From Vermamoeba vermiformis (Eukaryota > Tubulinea > Echinamoebida), in the NCBI GenBank assembly GCA_045837725.1, contig JBEWZL010000202.1, positions 62,001 through 126,000 of the forward strand: a stretch of 64,000 nt of DNA, in the 5' to 3' direction. Position 1 is the stretch's first letter. Each line of letters begins with the position of its first letter. This document shows, piece after piece, positions 39,220-50,991 of this stretch. A program made the translations under genes and the position numbers. A model generated the notes under the pieces. The model did not search any database. It had not been told where the DNA came from and worked only from the letters and a program-made list of their open reading frames with translations.

Positions 39220-39764
39220 TTAAAGGAGAATTCTCTCGCTTTCTTTAATAGGGACGTCATTTATGCTTGCATCTCGGACTTTCATTAATCCATCTTCATT
39301 AAAATCCCAATGCTCATTACCATAGGCGCGGAACCACTGTAATAATGAAGGATTAGCAATTTATTGAATTGAAGGACACTCGAGATCAAAAAAATTCATA
39401 CGTACTTCTCCTTTCTCATTGTGCCATTCGTAATAAAAATGGACGGCAATTCTATTATCAGTAAAACAGAATAATTCCTTATGAAGCTTGTAGTCCAGCT
39501 CTTTTTTCCATTTATTTTGCAAGAATATTTTGATTTCTTCGCGGCCATTCAAAAACAGATCTCGATTTCTCCATCTATTAAATATTAATATATGATCATA
39601 ATTTATTAGTGCACTTACTTGGTGTCCGGAGTATACGCCAAAATAACTCTTTCAGGATCTCTAGTGTTCCAGAGATTTTCAGCGGCTTTGACTTTAGCTT
39701 CAGCGCTCTCTTTGGTAAAAGGAGGCTTGATCGGACTAGGAGTAGCTTGTTGTGTGGTGCTCAT
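39220..39764 (-). CDS. NTF2-fold DUF1348 protein
   Basis: Start ATG 39764, stop 39220-39222, three exons. The protein follows the SnoaL-like/DUF1348 pattern almost end to end: [80 protein letters not shown], then [20 protein letters not shown]. Length about 150 residues is typical. The NTF2 fold makes a cone-shaped pocket; no enzyme activity is established for the family. It is common in bacteria and in fungi and plants. It ends 50 bp from the converging Pol5 end. Confidence 0.88.
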
Positions 39765-40093
39765 GTTGTTATCATCGTTGAAATAATCGAATCCGCTTCT
39801 GCTCTTTTATGCTTTGGCCAGCGGCTTCCGCATATTTCCTTAATTGTCCTAATAGAGCAAAAAGGAACTTTCGAGAGCATTCGATCTGGCCAGTGAATTG
39901 AACGAGCGGCGCCAATGAAATTTCCGACTGTTGAAGCTGCTCTTCCACGACGAACCAGAAAAATTCATTGCACGAACACCAACGCTTGGGAGGCTACTAA
40001 TTGAGTACTAAGCCATTTAGCATAGTTTAATTTTTCGTGTTCAGCGATCAGACCGTTTGTGGAACTTCGCAGTTTATATTTGTTCAGGACAAC

Positions 40094-41090
40094 ATGAAGC
40101 GAAAAGGATCAAATATTGATGAGGAACGCGAAGCAAAGCGCAGCAAATTAGATCCAGATGACCTCAGTACAGACGCTCTTCGTGAGATCTTCAAGTATTT
40201 GAGCGATGTTGATATTATACGCGTTGCACGAGTAGCCAAAAATTGGAATAAAGTATCTCATAGCGAAAGAAGCCGATTTATAACGCAAGTAAGGCGATCT
40301 TAAAAAATTCAACTTAAGTATTTTCTTCCTAAATATTTCTATTGTAATCTAATTCCGGTAACTTATTATAAGTATTATTTATAAGTATTATTAATGCGAA
40401 TATTAGAGAATTGCTAGATTGAAATTGGTAAACGGCATTAAGATTGAAACGGATTCGCGCAAGTTAGACGAGATAATAAACGTAAGGACTTACATATTCT
40501 GCGGTGACTATTGATTAATTTATGGACATCGACAGAAGGAGATTACGGCGCTAAAAAAGGAATTGGATGCGCTAACCGCATTTCGCAAGGAGAACTCTAA
40601 AGCACTGCCTGTAATAGAGCGATTTGAAATATGGCGCACATCCTTGGCACCAAAAGAGCACTTCCCGTACCGACAAACTCTTGCTCCTGAAGGTAAAGTT
40701 AATCTGGGTTTTTCCGGATTCAACTCGTGCTTTTCCTAAACAATGCTTGCAGGTGAGGTTGATATTTGGGAGATGGGACAATTTGCGAAAGACTCGGAGG
40801 GCTACTACAAAGGTCGTACTTTTGAGTTAGATGAGTTGCTGGAGGTAGTAGAGGAGCATTTGGAGGTTAGAATTGAAGATCTGCGGAGTGCGGAACCAGA
40901 AACACACCAAGGGAGTGAAGGCAGTGACAAGGATGAGAAGGATGACAAGGGTGACGAAGAGGAGGGTGACGAGGATGACGAGGATGACGAGGATGAGGAC
41001 CCAGAACACCGTGAAAGACTTGCTCAGCTAGAGAAATATCTGCTGATGTTTATGCAACTTAACTTGGGTAGTGTTTGCAATGACTGGTGA
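40094..41090 (+). CDS. F-box protein with coiled-coil and acidic tail
   Basis: Start ATG 40094 (MKRKGSNIDEEREAKRSKLD), stop 41088-41090; four exons. The F-box motif follows the basic start (LSTDALREIFKYLSDVDIIRVARVAKNWNKV). The next exons encode a coiled coil (EITALKKELDALTAFRKEN) and a region with WRTSLAPKEHFPYRQTLAPE. The last exon has GEVDIWEMGQFAKDSEGYYK, an acidic run (DEEEGDEDDEDDEDEDPEHR), and a closing helix. F-boxes bind Skp1 in SCF ubiquitin ligases. The substrate-binding part is not a known WD40 or LRR module, so partner and role are unknown. Confidence 0.7.
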
Positions 41091-41304
41091 TTCAATGCCC
41101 CTTGTTAATTGGTGAACGGGAAAGTGAAGTAAACCAAGCTTACACGGGCTCATTTAGTTTGCGTCAAAAAATTCAACACACCAATAGACGAGCGCAAGTT
41201 TTTGACAATGTGCCGAAAGCTCGCCAATTGCTTAATGTTTCGTTCTTTTATTACGAGAACAATCGTAGCATTTGCGAACACTCGTGCTTTTAAGAACACT
41301 AGTC

Positions 41305-43981
41305 TTAATCTTGAGGTTGTTCTTGGTGAGGATACTTGGCGTAAACTTCGTCCCAAGTAATGTTGTCGTTGATCAATTGGTGCAACACCTCGGCGACTTC
41401 ATCGATCTGTATTAATAACACAACGTAAGTATAAAGCTATATAATACACGGGTCCATTAATACGTACGCTAATGCGGATCTGGTTAGTTGAGTCACGTTC
41501 ACGGAGAGTGATAGTGTTGTCCTTCAACGTGTCAAAGTCGATGGTGATACCGAAGGGAATACCAATCTCGTCAGTTCGGGCGTATCTAGTGTACCATTCA
41601 CATTAATATACTAGCCTTAAATAGGTAATATAACAACTCCTACCTTCGACCAATGTTGGTGCTAGACTCGTCGACCTTGATCGAAATACCACGAGAAGTC
41701 AAGAGCTTGGCTATATTGAAGTGATATTAGGGCTCGTCTAAATAAGGCTATTCAAGTGCAATGAACTTACAAAGCTTTTGGACGGTGGGAGTGAATTGAG
41801 CGTTTTGACTGAGGGGCAAAATGCTGCACTTGGTGGGGGCAACGATCGGCTTAATGGCCAACACTGCGCGTTGCTCGTCACCTTCACGCACGTAGTACGA
41901 GTGCTCGAGCAAACAGTAGATAATACGACCAACACCGAATGCGGGCTCGATGACGGAAGGAGTGATGTTTTGACCGGTGATCTTCTTTTGGACCTTTTGG
42001 ACCTTGACCATCGTCTTGGTGACCTTCAAACCTTCGATGGTAGGCTCACTATAAAAAATTAATACAGACCTATATCGTGCTTTGGACTTACGGCTCGGCT
42101 TCGAATTTAGCCAACAACTTGGCCAATTCTTCTTGGCTGTTTTGAATGCTCTCCAAGTAAGTCAACAACGGCTTGGCGGCACCCTTGAAAGTCGCGCCAA
42201 TGCTCTTCTTGTCGACTTCCATTTCAATGACCTCAATGGTTTTCTAATAGGACTCGATTAGCACGTGATAAAGCTTGCCTAGTGCGACAGTTATTGACTT
42301 ACAGGACCATCGGGGAATTCAACGAAAGCGACGAGAGGCTCGCCGGAGTGCTTGGTGTGCACGGTCAAGTCGTAAGCGGATCTGTCAGCAATACCGACGC
42401 ATTCAATCCAACCCTGGTTCAAAAGCGTCAGTCAATATGACACGTGTCAAACTGAGGCCTGCAAGCGACTTACGTAAGAAGTTTCAATTTCAGCGTCCCA
42501 GCAGTCGCAGGCATAGTGAGCCATTTCAGTGGACAAGTGCTGTCTGAATCGCAAGCGAGAGGGCTCAATACCGATCTTGATCAAGAACAAGTGCACGCGG
42601 GCAATGAAGTAACCGAGGGTCTCGTTGTTGACAACACCCTTGGCGACCATATCACCGATAGTACCGGGAACGGGGTCCTTATTCTCGAGCTGCAAGTCAC
42701 GAGGGAAGAATCGGATCACAGTGTCGGCCACAGAGCTGAACTTGGGGTGGTTCTTTTGATCGGGCAATACAAAGTGTTCGATTTCGGCCAAAGTAAATTC
42801 TCTAAAATAGGTGTCATCGTGTCAATATTACGTTCAAATTTTCCAAATATGGCTATATTTGCAGATTTAATGGGACGTACCTGACACGCAACAAACCAGA
42901 GCGAGGAGCAATTTCGTTTCTGAAGGCAGGACCGATTTGAGCGGCAGCGAAGGGCAATTTGCCAGCGTTGTACTCCAACAAGCGCTTAAAGTTGACGAAC
43001 ATACCTTGCGCGGTCTCAGGGCGGAGGTAGCTGCAAAAATAAAATTAATAAAATTGCAAAAAAAATTTGTTGTTGGTGACGTACCCAGGCAATTTACCAG
43101 TAGGACCGATTTGAGTAGAGAACATCAAATTGAAGGGGAAGGGCTCGCTGACGGGGTTGCCAGTATCGGGGGACTTAATCTTGAAAGATTTAATCATAGC
43201 ACCCAGATCCTCAGCGCTGAGAGTGTCGACCATGACTCGATCCTTCTCCAACTTTTCTTTGTCGGCAGGCTTAATATCCTTCTTTTCGAGTAATTTGTCA
43301 ATGTGCTCCTTGACCAAGTGATCAGCTCTGAAGCAGTCACCAGTCTTTTCATCGCGAACCATCAGATCGGTAAATTTTGCAACGTGGCCAGATGCACTAC
43401 AAAAATTGTTAAAAAAATGCGTTTAATACGCAAAAATAGTATAAATATATTTGTAAATTAGTGGAAATATTTAAACGTACACTAAGACGGGCTCAGGAGT
43501 CAAAGCGCTGCACTCGATCTCAAAAATGCTATCCTCCAAAATGAAGAATTGTCTCCACAAATTGAGGACGTTGGTCTTAACAGCACTACCTGGTGGACCA
43601 TAGTCGTACAAACCCTTAACACCTTTAACAAGATCGTCAGTCGGAATATTTAAAACCAAAATCATTTCCAAAATTAATTTAAAAATTATCCTACGGATTG
43701 CTACCCGTTTATTATCCTCGTTTATAGGGCGTTTATTCGTTAATAATTATTAAAAAATTAATAAAACGGCTGGTTACCTTTATAGATTTCAAAGGATTGA
43801 GCGATGAAGAATCTTCTTCTGAGAAGCTCATCAAACTTGACTCTATCGAAGGCCTTTTCCTTCTTTGCGACCTACAATAATATTTTGTAAATAAAGGTCA
43901 ACTGTCAAACTCTCTAACGACTATTAGACGGTTTGTATTAGATCGCGTTTGTACCTTCGCTTTCTTATCGTTTTTCTCCAT
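41305..43981 (-). CDS. GARS: Glycyl-tRNA synthetase
   Basis: Start ATG 43981 (MEKNDKKAK), stop 41305-41307, about 11 exons. Class IIa alpha2 GlyRS of the eukaryotic/archaeal type. Motif 1 region [15 protein letters not shown]; motif 2 [20 protein letters not shown]; motif 3 [18 protein letters not shown]. The anticodon-binding C-terminal domain ([36 protein letters not shown]) is complete. There is no WHEP domain at the N-terminus. No mitochondrial presequence is seen in this frame, though the same gene often supplies both compartments through an alternative start. Confidence 0.95.
42438..42449. repeat. Intronic palindrome TGACACGTGTCA, copy 4
   Basis: Perfect 12-bp copy in an intron of the GARS gene. 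Confidence 0.7.
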
Positions 43982-44089
43982 TGTATTAATGAATATTATT
44001 GGTACAACGGTCCACGTAGTAAATATAAAAAAATGTCTATCCGAGTAATTTAGCAAAACTTTGTTGCTGGGCTCGATGAAATTTGACCG

Positions 44090-44506
44090 TCAAAAATTAA
44101 AATTTGACTGGCAAACTCTCCGCTGCAAAGACACGCAGAGAATTATGGTGCAAGCCAACGACGTTACGAGATTATTCTCGAAAATAAGACCATGTGCTTA
44201 CCGATTTTGTGGATTGTGTTCGAATAGTATTCAGATCCAGCTTGGATCGATGGAATAAAGAGGTAGTATTTACATGGGTGGTTGATTTGGCTACCGCGAA
44301 GTAATATTCGTTAATAATTAGTCGAAATACGAAGCAGGTGAATTAAAATCGATTTTTCATTAAAATTAGATCCGACAAGTGAGTTCAATTTACTTACATT
44401 TGTTTGTTGTTCGCAATACTGGTGTGGAAAAAAGTGTCCTATTTTTAGGTGCTTTTATGGCTACGTTTGTAACTGCCTTGCACAGCGGTGCGATCCGGCC
44501 AAACAT
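44090..44506 (-). CDS. Possible small mitochondrial protein
   Basis: ATG 44506 begins MFGRIAPLCKAVTNVAIKAP, then KNRTLFSTPVLRTTNK. Exons 44506-44398, 44290-44202 and 44122-44090 join in phase (109 + 89 + 33 bp) to 76 residues, using GTAAGT and GTAAGC donors. The sequence is strongly basic with Ser/Thr and no acidic residue in the first half, as in a mitochondrial presequence. A longer ATG start exists upstream. No domain is recognised. The gene could be a real short protein or chance; it lies in a 1.4-kb gap between strong genes. Confidence 0.35.
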
Positions 44507-45360
44507 TTCTAACGTGATTGACGTGTCTACAATAAAATAAATAACAATAAATAATCTATACCATTTATACAAATAAATGCGGTCGTTTAGCGCTGTTTGC
44601 GATGAACAGGCTGGAAGTTAATGAACGCACTTTTTCCATTTGATTTTCTTATCAATTAACTGAACGACAACGACAAACCAAAATCAACACCAACACGAAT
44701 AAATGTCCAACATAGCGAAGTTAATTACATAACGGTAAGAAGCCAAGCAAATGTTACATTGGCGCGAAGAAGAGCTTGCCAGTACCGGCAAGCATTCATT
44801 GAAAAAAAGAAATAATTTAAGCAGGATAAATAGTAATATGCTAGTAAATCTATTGCTGGCGTGAGTGTCAGGCCAGTTGCGGACATTTTAATTTTAATTA
44901 ATATTCGGAATATTCGTGCTCTTTAGCGTAATTAAATCCAAACCTCTGTTATTTGCTCAAACTAAGTAACTCCTTTATAAAGCCTCATTGCATTAAAAAT
45001 TAATAGAAGCGGAAATAGAAAAAGTTGTCGCCGACAAGTTGATCGTTCTAAAGGTACGCCCACACTAGAGTTAAATATGCTTTGCATCTAACAGAGCAGT
45101 ATTTTCAGACCGGTCTGATCACTGTCTTTGCTGTCGTACACGTTCCTCGTACAGCGACTTCTGTCTCTGCTGTCTCGAGAAGATCCAATATTTCGCAAAA
45201 AGAACGAGCCATAATGGCATCTTTCAATTTTATTATCAACAATCACTCAATCAACACGAACTTACAAAACCCTCAAAGATTCTCTCACGTGCTTGACGAC
45301 CCCTTTAAAGTTAAAAAAGTTTTCGTTTTATAAAATCAGCGCTTTCGTTGCAACAACACA
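44507..45360. other. Intergenic region with a perfect hairpin
   Basis: No gene is supported. GCTTGCC at 44774-44780 and GGCAAGC at 44787-44793 form a 7-bp stem around a 6-base loop. The rest is AT-rich upstream sequence of the surface-protein gene. Confidence 0.45.
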
Positions 45361-47030
45361 ATGCACCGTGCAATTATTTTCACTCTTTTTGTTGCAGCGT
45401 TATTACACTCCGTTCAAAGTTGGAGCCCTAGTGAATATCCTCTTGGTCTTCTTGGACTTGCGAACAAAGCCTCCGTAGCACTGAGTGGAGCGACATTCGT
45501 TGGTACTCCGTAAGTTATCCTAATATTGCAAATTATTTGGCCTTGAACTGACCGAGATCAGAGAAACACAATGGGTTAACGTCAACGATACCGTGTTTTA
45601 TCCTACAGTTGGCCACGCGCCGTGGTTGCAAGAGGAAGATGGTCTGCCTTTGAGCGTCAGATTCAACGGATCTCAGTAAGCTGTCTTTTTTTCTATCCCG
45701 AATTATCGATGCATCGTATTAAAGTTTAATGAATATATTATGTTATAATAGCGATCTAACAAAGCAAATTTTAGGTGCCTAAGCAACGATCTGAATAGTT
45801 CGCGTTCTATTCCCTTAATAAGCGAGTTTGCGTTTATAGCCGTCTTCAAAGCTCCCTCGCAAGGAACTCATACCTTGTTTGCTCAGCAGTCAAGTCCAAC
45901 AGAGGGATACGCAATCGTTTTCGCTCGAGGTAACCGATCAGATCCGATCTCACCCAGGTTCAACTAATTTGCCTTGATTAGATACAATTTCCGTGCAATT
46001 AATTCTGTTCGTTAATGGCAATAAGGAAAATTCTGTTTTGGTTAGCTCTGACCTTTGGGCTGTTGATTCCAGAATGATCGCGCAAGTCCAACTCAGCCAA
46101 AGCACGGGACTTACTATGCGTCTCGAAGGTTATGGCTTTGGATCTGTCAATTCGTATCCAGTTCCAGCATTTTCAAGTTCAGGTAATTCTTAAAGTTAAC
46201 GACAACAACAATTCCGTTCTCTAACATTTGCTGCAGACAAACGAACGCTGATTGGATGCAATATTGACGGAAGTAATTACGCTACTGCTGACATGTTTGA
46301 TATTATTGTGTCTTCAAACTTTACTTCCTTTGAACAGTCATTTGTCAACGCTCTTCTAATGATAAATCACGGATTGGATAGCAACTTGAACGACCCTAGT
46401 TTCACTAACGAGGAGTTCAAAGCAAATGTGACGGGCATTTCCCGTTCTGGTGAGGGTTTTCTGTTTGACAACGGCACATGTCGCTCAGCTGAGCTCGTGC
46501 TTTCGTCGAACTCGACAACTGATTGGTCACAACAGTACACGCTTGTAGGCCACAACATTAACAGTACGCTGGAGATGATTCCATTGAACGGAAATGTCAG
46601 TCGATCAGCTCGAGTGTGGTACATTACCAAGAGAGCCCCTGTCGCAGTGGCCTTTGATCCGGAATTATACGAGCAGTCTGGCATCAATTGGAGCGACAAA
46701 GACTTCGATTTCAAGCACATTTTACTCTATTCTGAAACTAGAGACTATAACTGGACCGTGCTAGCGACTGTTGACGCAAACAACGGCAAGCCAGCTAGCT
46801 TTGAGAGAATGATGATTGCACCTGGCTACGTTACCTACGCTGTTGAATTTATATCAAATAGAACAGTTGAAGTGCCTATTGCTGCACCAGTTGCAGAATT
46901 TGTTCCTCAACAGATTTTGCCTCCTGTACCAAAAGTTGCCGTTCCCACGTCATCAATCGCCTCTACCGGATCCATTCTTGGCTCGATCTTTGGTTCGGCG
47001 ATGATTCTGGTTGTATTAATAGCTTACTGA
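45361..47030 (+). CDS. GPI-anchored secreted protein with lectin/LamG-like domain
   Basis: Start ATG 45361 gives a signal peptide, MHRAIIFTLFVAALLHSVQS, directly. Five exons, stop 47028-47030. The body has a jelly-roll pattern of alternating strands (FAFIAVFKAPSQGTHTLFAQ, ... SVQLILFVNGN, MIAQVQLSQSTGLTMRLEGY, RTLIGCNIDGSNYATADMFD IIVSSNFTSF in pieces) as in concanavalin/LamG folds, with several N-glycosylation sequons. A Pro-rich stalk (PAAPVAEFVPQQ...) precedes the tail GSILGSIFGSAMILVVLIAY, a GPI signal or a single membrane anchor. It is likely a cell-surface recognition or adhesion protein. The lectin assignment is from pattern only. Confidence 0.8.
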
Positions 47031-47144
47031 AGGACAATAAATGGTGCGAGAACCTCCTCATCTAATTTTCAAGAACCTTTCCAGGAGCGAAAGAAGCACG
47101 CCCATAAAAATTACCTGAATTACAGCACGACCACAGTCAATATT

Positions 47145-47914
47145 ATGGACGATGATTTTGAAGGATTTGACGGTGGCGATGAAGTCAACCAAGAGGATGT
47201 AAATGCACTTGAAGAAGAGTATGCGGATGTCGGCGATGAAACGAACGATAAACTGCGATTACAAGCAGCCACACATTATTTCATTGGAAAAATATGCGAT
47301 AATGAGGGTAATCATACGAAAATTACTTGTCTAGATGCCTTATTATTAATCATTTATTTTTTTCCTTTCGATCCTGGCGTCCGTAATATCGATTTCAGCG
47401 AGGTTCTAACCTATGTGTATTTTTAAATATATTTGATGAATTTTCTAACAATTATTACGCCTTTGCAGAAAAGAACTTGGATCTGACAGTTTCCAAGAAA
47501 GCGATCGCAGCTCTGAACGAAGTATTTCTTGATTTTGCTGGTAATCGGATTAATTTGCGTCAAATCTGTACTTAATTATGGTTTTAGGTGTTGTAGCGGA
47601 AGATCTAGAACAGTTCGCCAAACACGCGAAACGAACAACTATCAGACCCGACGAGTAAGTCTCAGAACCTTTACAATACGTTCTAATACTAGTGCCTAAC
47701 ATCTTCAAGTGTTCTACTATGCGCACGACGTAACAAGTCCTTACACAAGCAGTTGTCAGATCAGGTCGAACAAGAGCCAAAGAAGAAAGTTGCAAGGAAG
47801 AGGAAAGCTGACGAAGGACCTGATGAAGACGGAGGTGAAGAAAAGAAAAAGAAGACGACAAAGAAAGCTAAAGCTGACTCTAAGACTAAAAAGGACACGT
47901 TGAGCGATCTGTAA
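47145..47914 (+). CDS. CENPS: Centromere protein S / MHF1 histone-fold protein
   Basis: Start ATG 47145, stop 47912-47914, four exons in phase. The histone fold matches CENP-S/MHF1 closely: LRLQAATHYFIGKICDNEEK, then TVSKKAIAALNEVFLDFAG, then VVAEDLEQFAKHAKRTTIRP and DDVLLCARRNKSLHKQL. In human CENP-S the central piece is DLEMFARHAKRTTINTEDVKLLARR. With CENP-X it forms a tetramer that binds DNA at centromeres and stabilises FANCM. There is an acidic N-terminal leader of about 30 residues and a Lys-rich tail (KKKVARKRKADEGPDEDGGE), longer than in human. Confidence 0.92.
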
Positions 47915-48045
47915 CCTCGATCCAACCCGTTGTAAATTATGTACAGAACGATTATATTAAAAGCTTTTATTTAAAAACGGTTGTAGTTGTATATCGACTG
48001 AACGAATTACACATCAATTCAGAAACAGATTCAACCAGATCTTGT

Positions 48046-50089
48046 TTACTGCTCATCGGGATCAACGAAGTTCTCCTTGACCATGTGAGTCTTGATCCAC
48101 TCGGTGGTGACTGACTTAGGTCTCTCAATAGGAAGACCCAAAGCTCTGTCCCAAACCAAGCTAGACAAGACACCAATGGCTCTGGAAACACCGAACAAGA
48201 CGGTGTAGTATTCGTGTTCCTTCAAACCGAAGTATTGGAGCAAGACACCAGAGTGGGCGTCAACGTTGGGCCAAGGGTTCTTAGCCTTGCCTTGTTCTCT
48301 CAAGACGTCAGGGACGACTTCGTAGAGTCTTGAGACCAACTTGAACATAGAGTCGTGAGGCAAGTGCTTCAAAGCGAACTCACGTTGGCTGGTGTAACGA
48401 GGATCAGTCTTTCTCAAGACGGCGTGACCGTAGCCAGGGACGACTTGACCACCCTTGAGCAAGTTCCAGACTTCAGTTCTCAACTTCTCCTTAGTGGGCT
48501 CTTCAACACCGATCTTCTTTTGGAGATCGACCAAGAAACGAAGAACTTCTTGGTTGGCAAGACCGTGCAAAGGACCAGCAAGACCGTTCATACCAGCAGC
48601 GAAGGCCAAGTAAGGGTCAGACAAAGCAGAACCGACCAAGCGGACAGTGTGGGCAGAGACGTTACCACCCTCGTGGTCGCTGTGGATAACCAAGTACAAG
48701 CGCATCAAGTCGTCGAATTGAGCGTTGTTGAAGCCCAACAAGCGAGCGAAGTTAGCGCTGTAGTCCAACTTGGCGTCGTGAGCGGCGAGCTTGCCGTCCT
48801 TGTAGGTGTTTCTGTAGATGCGAGCAGCAATCTCGGGCAAAGCGGCGAGAATGTTCAAGGTGTCTTCGAAGGAAGAGTCCCAGTACTCGGTCTTCTTGGT
48901 GCCAGATTGGTAGGCCTTGGCGAATTGAGACTCGGATTGCATGGCAGTGACGGCAGCAGACAATTGAGACATGGGGTGGAGGTGCTTGGGGAAGTTGTTC
49001 AACAAATCAACAACGTGCTTGGGGAGCTTGCTGCGCTTGTGCAATTCGTGGGTAATAGCGTTGGCCTAGTAAAAGAATAACAAAAGTTAGACGCAAAAAA
49101 AAGATACGGATCGCGTGTCGGATGTGGCAGTAAACAAATAAAAAAAGAATATCACGGACTTTTAGCACCACGGTCCCATCAGAAGTAGATTGCTTCTAGT
49201 ACCGCAGTGACTCTAAAGCCGTTTGTATTGATGCTCGAGAGCATGTAGTGGCGTGCTTACTTGATCTTGAGTGGGAACCTCGCCAGTAATCATCAACCAC
49301 AACAAAGCCTCAGGGAGGGGTTCAGTACCCTTGCCCTTGGGCAACTTCTCTTGCAACTCGGGGATGGTGAATCCACGGAAACGAATACCCTGTAACAAGA
49401 TCGTGAGTTTTGACTCGTACTCCAGATGGCACCGCATTGATTTATGGGAATGTTAACGTACCTCGTTGGAGTCCAACAAAGAGGTTTCGTAAACCATAGC
49501 CTTAACGTCTCTCATACCAGCGTAGGCCTAATAAAATTACGCGTTAATTTTTGGATCGATCGCATCCCGCAACGGCTAGCTGATTGGATCTTACTTGTTC
49601 AACAGTGCAGGTACCCAAAACCTTAGCACCGAGCTTGGTTCTGATTTCCTTGACTTCCTCTCTCTTAGCAGGAATCAATTCCTTCAAACGCTTCTTCAAG
49701 CCCTATTTTTAAAAATAAAAATCAGACCTATTCCTGAGCACGAAAATAAATAATATGACATCAGCTATATTACGGTAAATAATTAGGTAAAATTATCCGG
49801 TTATTGTATCGGTCATTAAAAAGTTTTCTGGTTTTGTGGGTGTGGATGAGATTTGTTTCTTCGCCGCGTTTCGTTGCACTATATCGAATTTAAGCATACT
49901 TACAGATTCGTCTTGGTGAGTAGCATAAGAGCGAGAGGCAATGGAGCCGAAGATCGACTTGTTAGAGGTCTACAACAAACGAGGATTAGATTTCATGCCC
50001 CGCAATTATCTTCGAATAATTAATTATACCTGAACAACGTTAGATTTGCCCAAGGCCTTAACAACTGATGAACGGAGAGTAGACAACAT
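48046..50089 (-). CDS. CS: Mitochondrial citrate synthase
   Basis: Start ATG 50089, stop 48046-48048, six exons. The first exon gives a mitochondrial presequence ([20 protein letters not shown]) and the second continues to [10 protein letters not shown]. The catalytic residues are visible: His in [12 protein letters not shown], His in [16 protein letters not shown], and Asp in [23 protein letters not shown] is also conserved. It condenses acetyl-CoA and oxaloacetate. A CAG directly before the ATG suggests a further intron in the 5' leader. Codon choice is clean and restricted (CAAC, AAG, TTG), as in a highly expressed gene. Confidence 0.96.
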
Positions 50090-50760
50090 CTGAAAAAAAT
50101 AATTACGGTGAGTTCAATAGGAAGATATTTTGATTATAGAAGCCTTTAATTATTCATAGCGTTCCAATAATTTTCAGGAGCATTATTATCGCTGATACAT
50201 TGCAATATCGATTTATTTAAGTAGTACGAGACTGCATCAGGCTTCGTAAAAAAGATGCAAAACGGCCTCGGAACTTGGTAAGAGTCAAAGGTTGGGTAAT
50301 ATTCATACCTTTGTTTGGTGGTTGTGTAGTAAAAATGGCGATAAACAAATGTCCTAACAAATTTCGTGAAGGACACGGCACGGGGACAAGTTTTCTGCTA
50401 GATCTCCCGTTTTATCAATTTTACGCTCAAATAACCCGAAGCGAACTTGTCAATCAACCTTACTATGGTCCAACTTTTCGATCGTTCCTGCCAATCCGAT
50501 GTCTCTAAATATTTCTCCGGCCATTTGTTCTGCCGGATGTAACTGGAACACAACTGTCGAGACGAGCGAACAGCTGTTACTGATAGCTCCGGATATATTT
50601 AGTATTAGTAGGGCGTTTCGTTGCGCTCCCACAATAAAGGCAGCGAAATTTGTCGGCAACCAATAAAGACCTGCAATCAAGCATTTATGAAGCACGGTTG
50701 TCATATGGCATGAGGGCGAGGGGTGTGGTTGCAATGATACTTAATACGATACATCATAGT
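50090..50760. other. Intergenic region with weak short frames
   Basis: Short frames on both strands (about 75-95 codons, such as 50146-50376 and 50450-50734 on minus) overlap each other and carry no recognised domain. I do not support a gene here. Confidence 0.4.
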
Positions 50761-50856
50761 GATATGATGACATTAGCATTGCGACTCATGGTTAAAGACT
50801 GAAGTTGACCAGTCCTCGCTTAGGGGGTTCGATTCCCTCCGATCGTATCTCTTTTT
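50761..50856 (+). tRNA. tRNA-like Pol III unit, identity unresolved
   Basis: A perfect B box, GGTTCGATTCC, at 50826-50836 sits in a T-arm-like stem (GGGGG, loop TTCGATT, CCCTC). An A-box-like stretch, TAGCATTGCGAC, lies at about 50774-50785, and a T run (CTTTTT) at 50851-50856 could end Pol III. GATATGA (50761-50767) pairs with TCGTATC (50843-50849), allowing one G-T. However, two or three extra bases sit between T-arm and acceptor, and no single anticodon loop is convincing (a GACTG/CAGTC stem competes with GGTTAA/TTGACC). It may be a degenerate tRNA, a tRNA-derived RNA or a long-arm type. A tRNA caller is needed. Confidence 0.35.
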
Positions 50857-50991
50857 GCCTCTGCTCCTTTGTATATTAAGGCTCTAATGCGTATTGCTTA
50901 GTCATCTAGCTATTAGTCTTTGATTTTCGTTATTTTTGGGTCTAATTTAAATTTCATAATTAATTTATTTTCTTTTGTTTTGTATTTCGCC

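Noticed and set aside
44774-44793. Hairpin GCTTGCC/GGCAAGC as a histone 3' stem-loop
   Set aside because: No match to the conserved histone stem-loop sequence and no histone gene beside it.
48355-49080. 241-codon plus-strand frame inside citrate synthase
   Set aside because: It is the antisense shadow of a strongly conserved CS exon; no homology or splice support.
50146-50734. Short frames 50146-50376 (-), 50275-50508 (+) and 50450-50734 (-)
   Set aside because: They overlap each other, lack a domain and have ordinary lengths for chance frames.
50761-50849. tRNA-Sec identification
   Set aside because: No TCA anticodon loop could be placed and the acceptor/T arm lengths do not fit.
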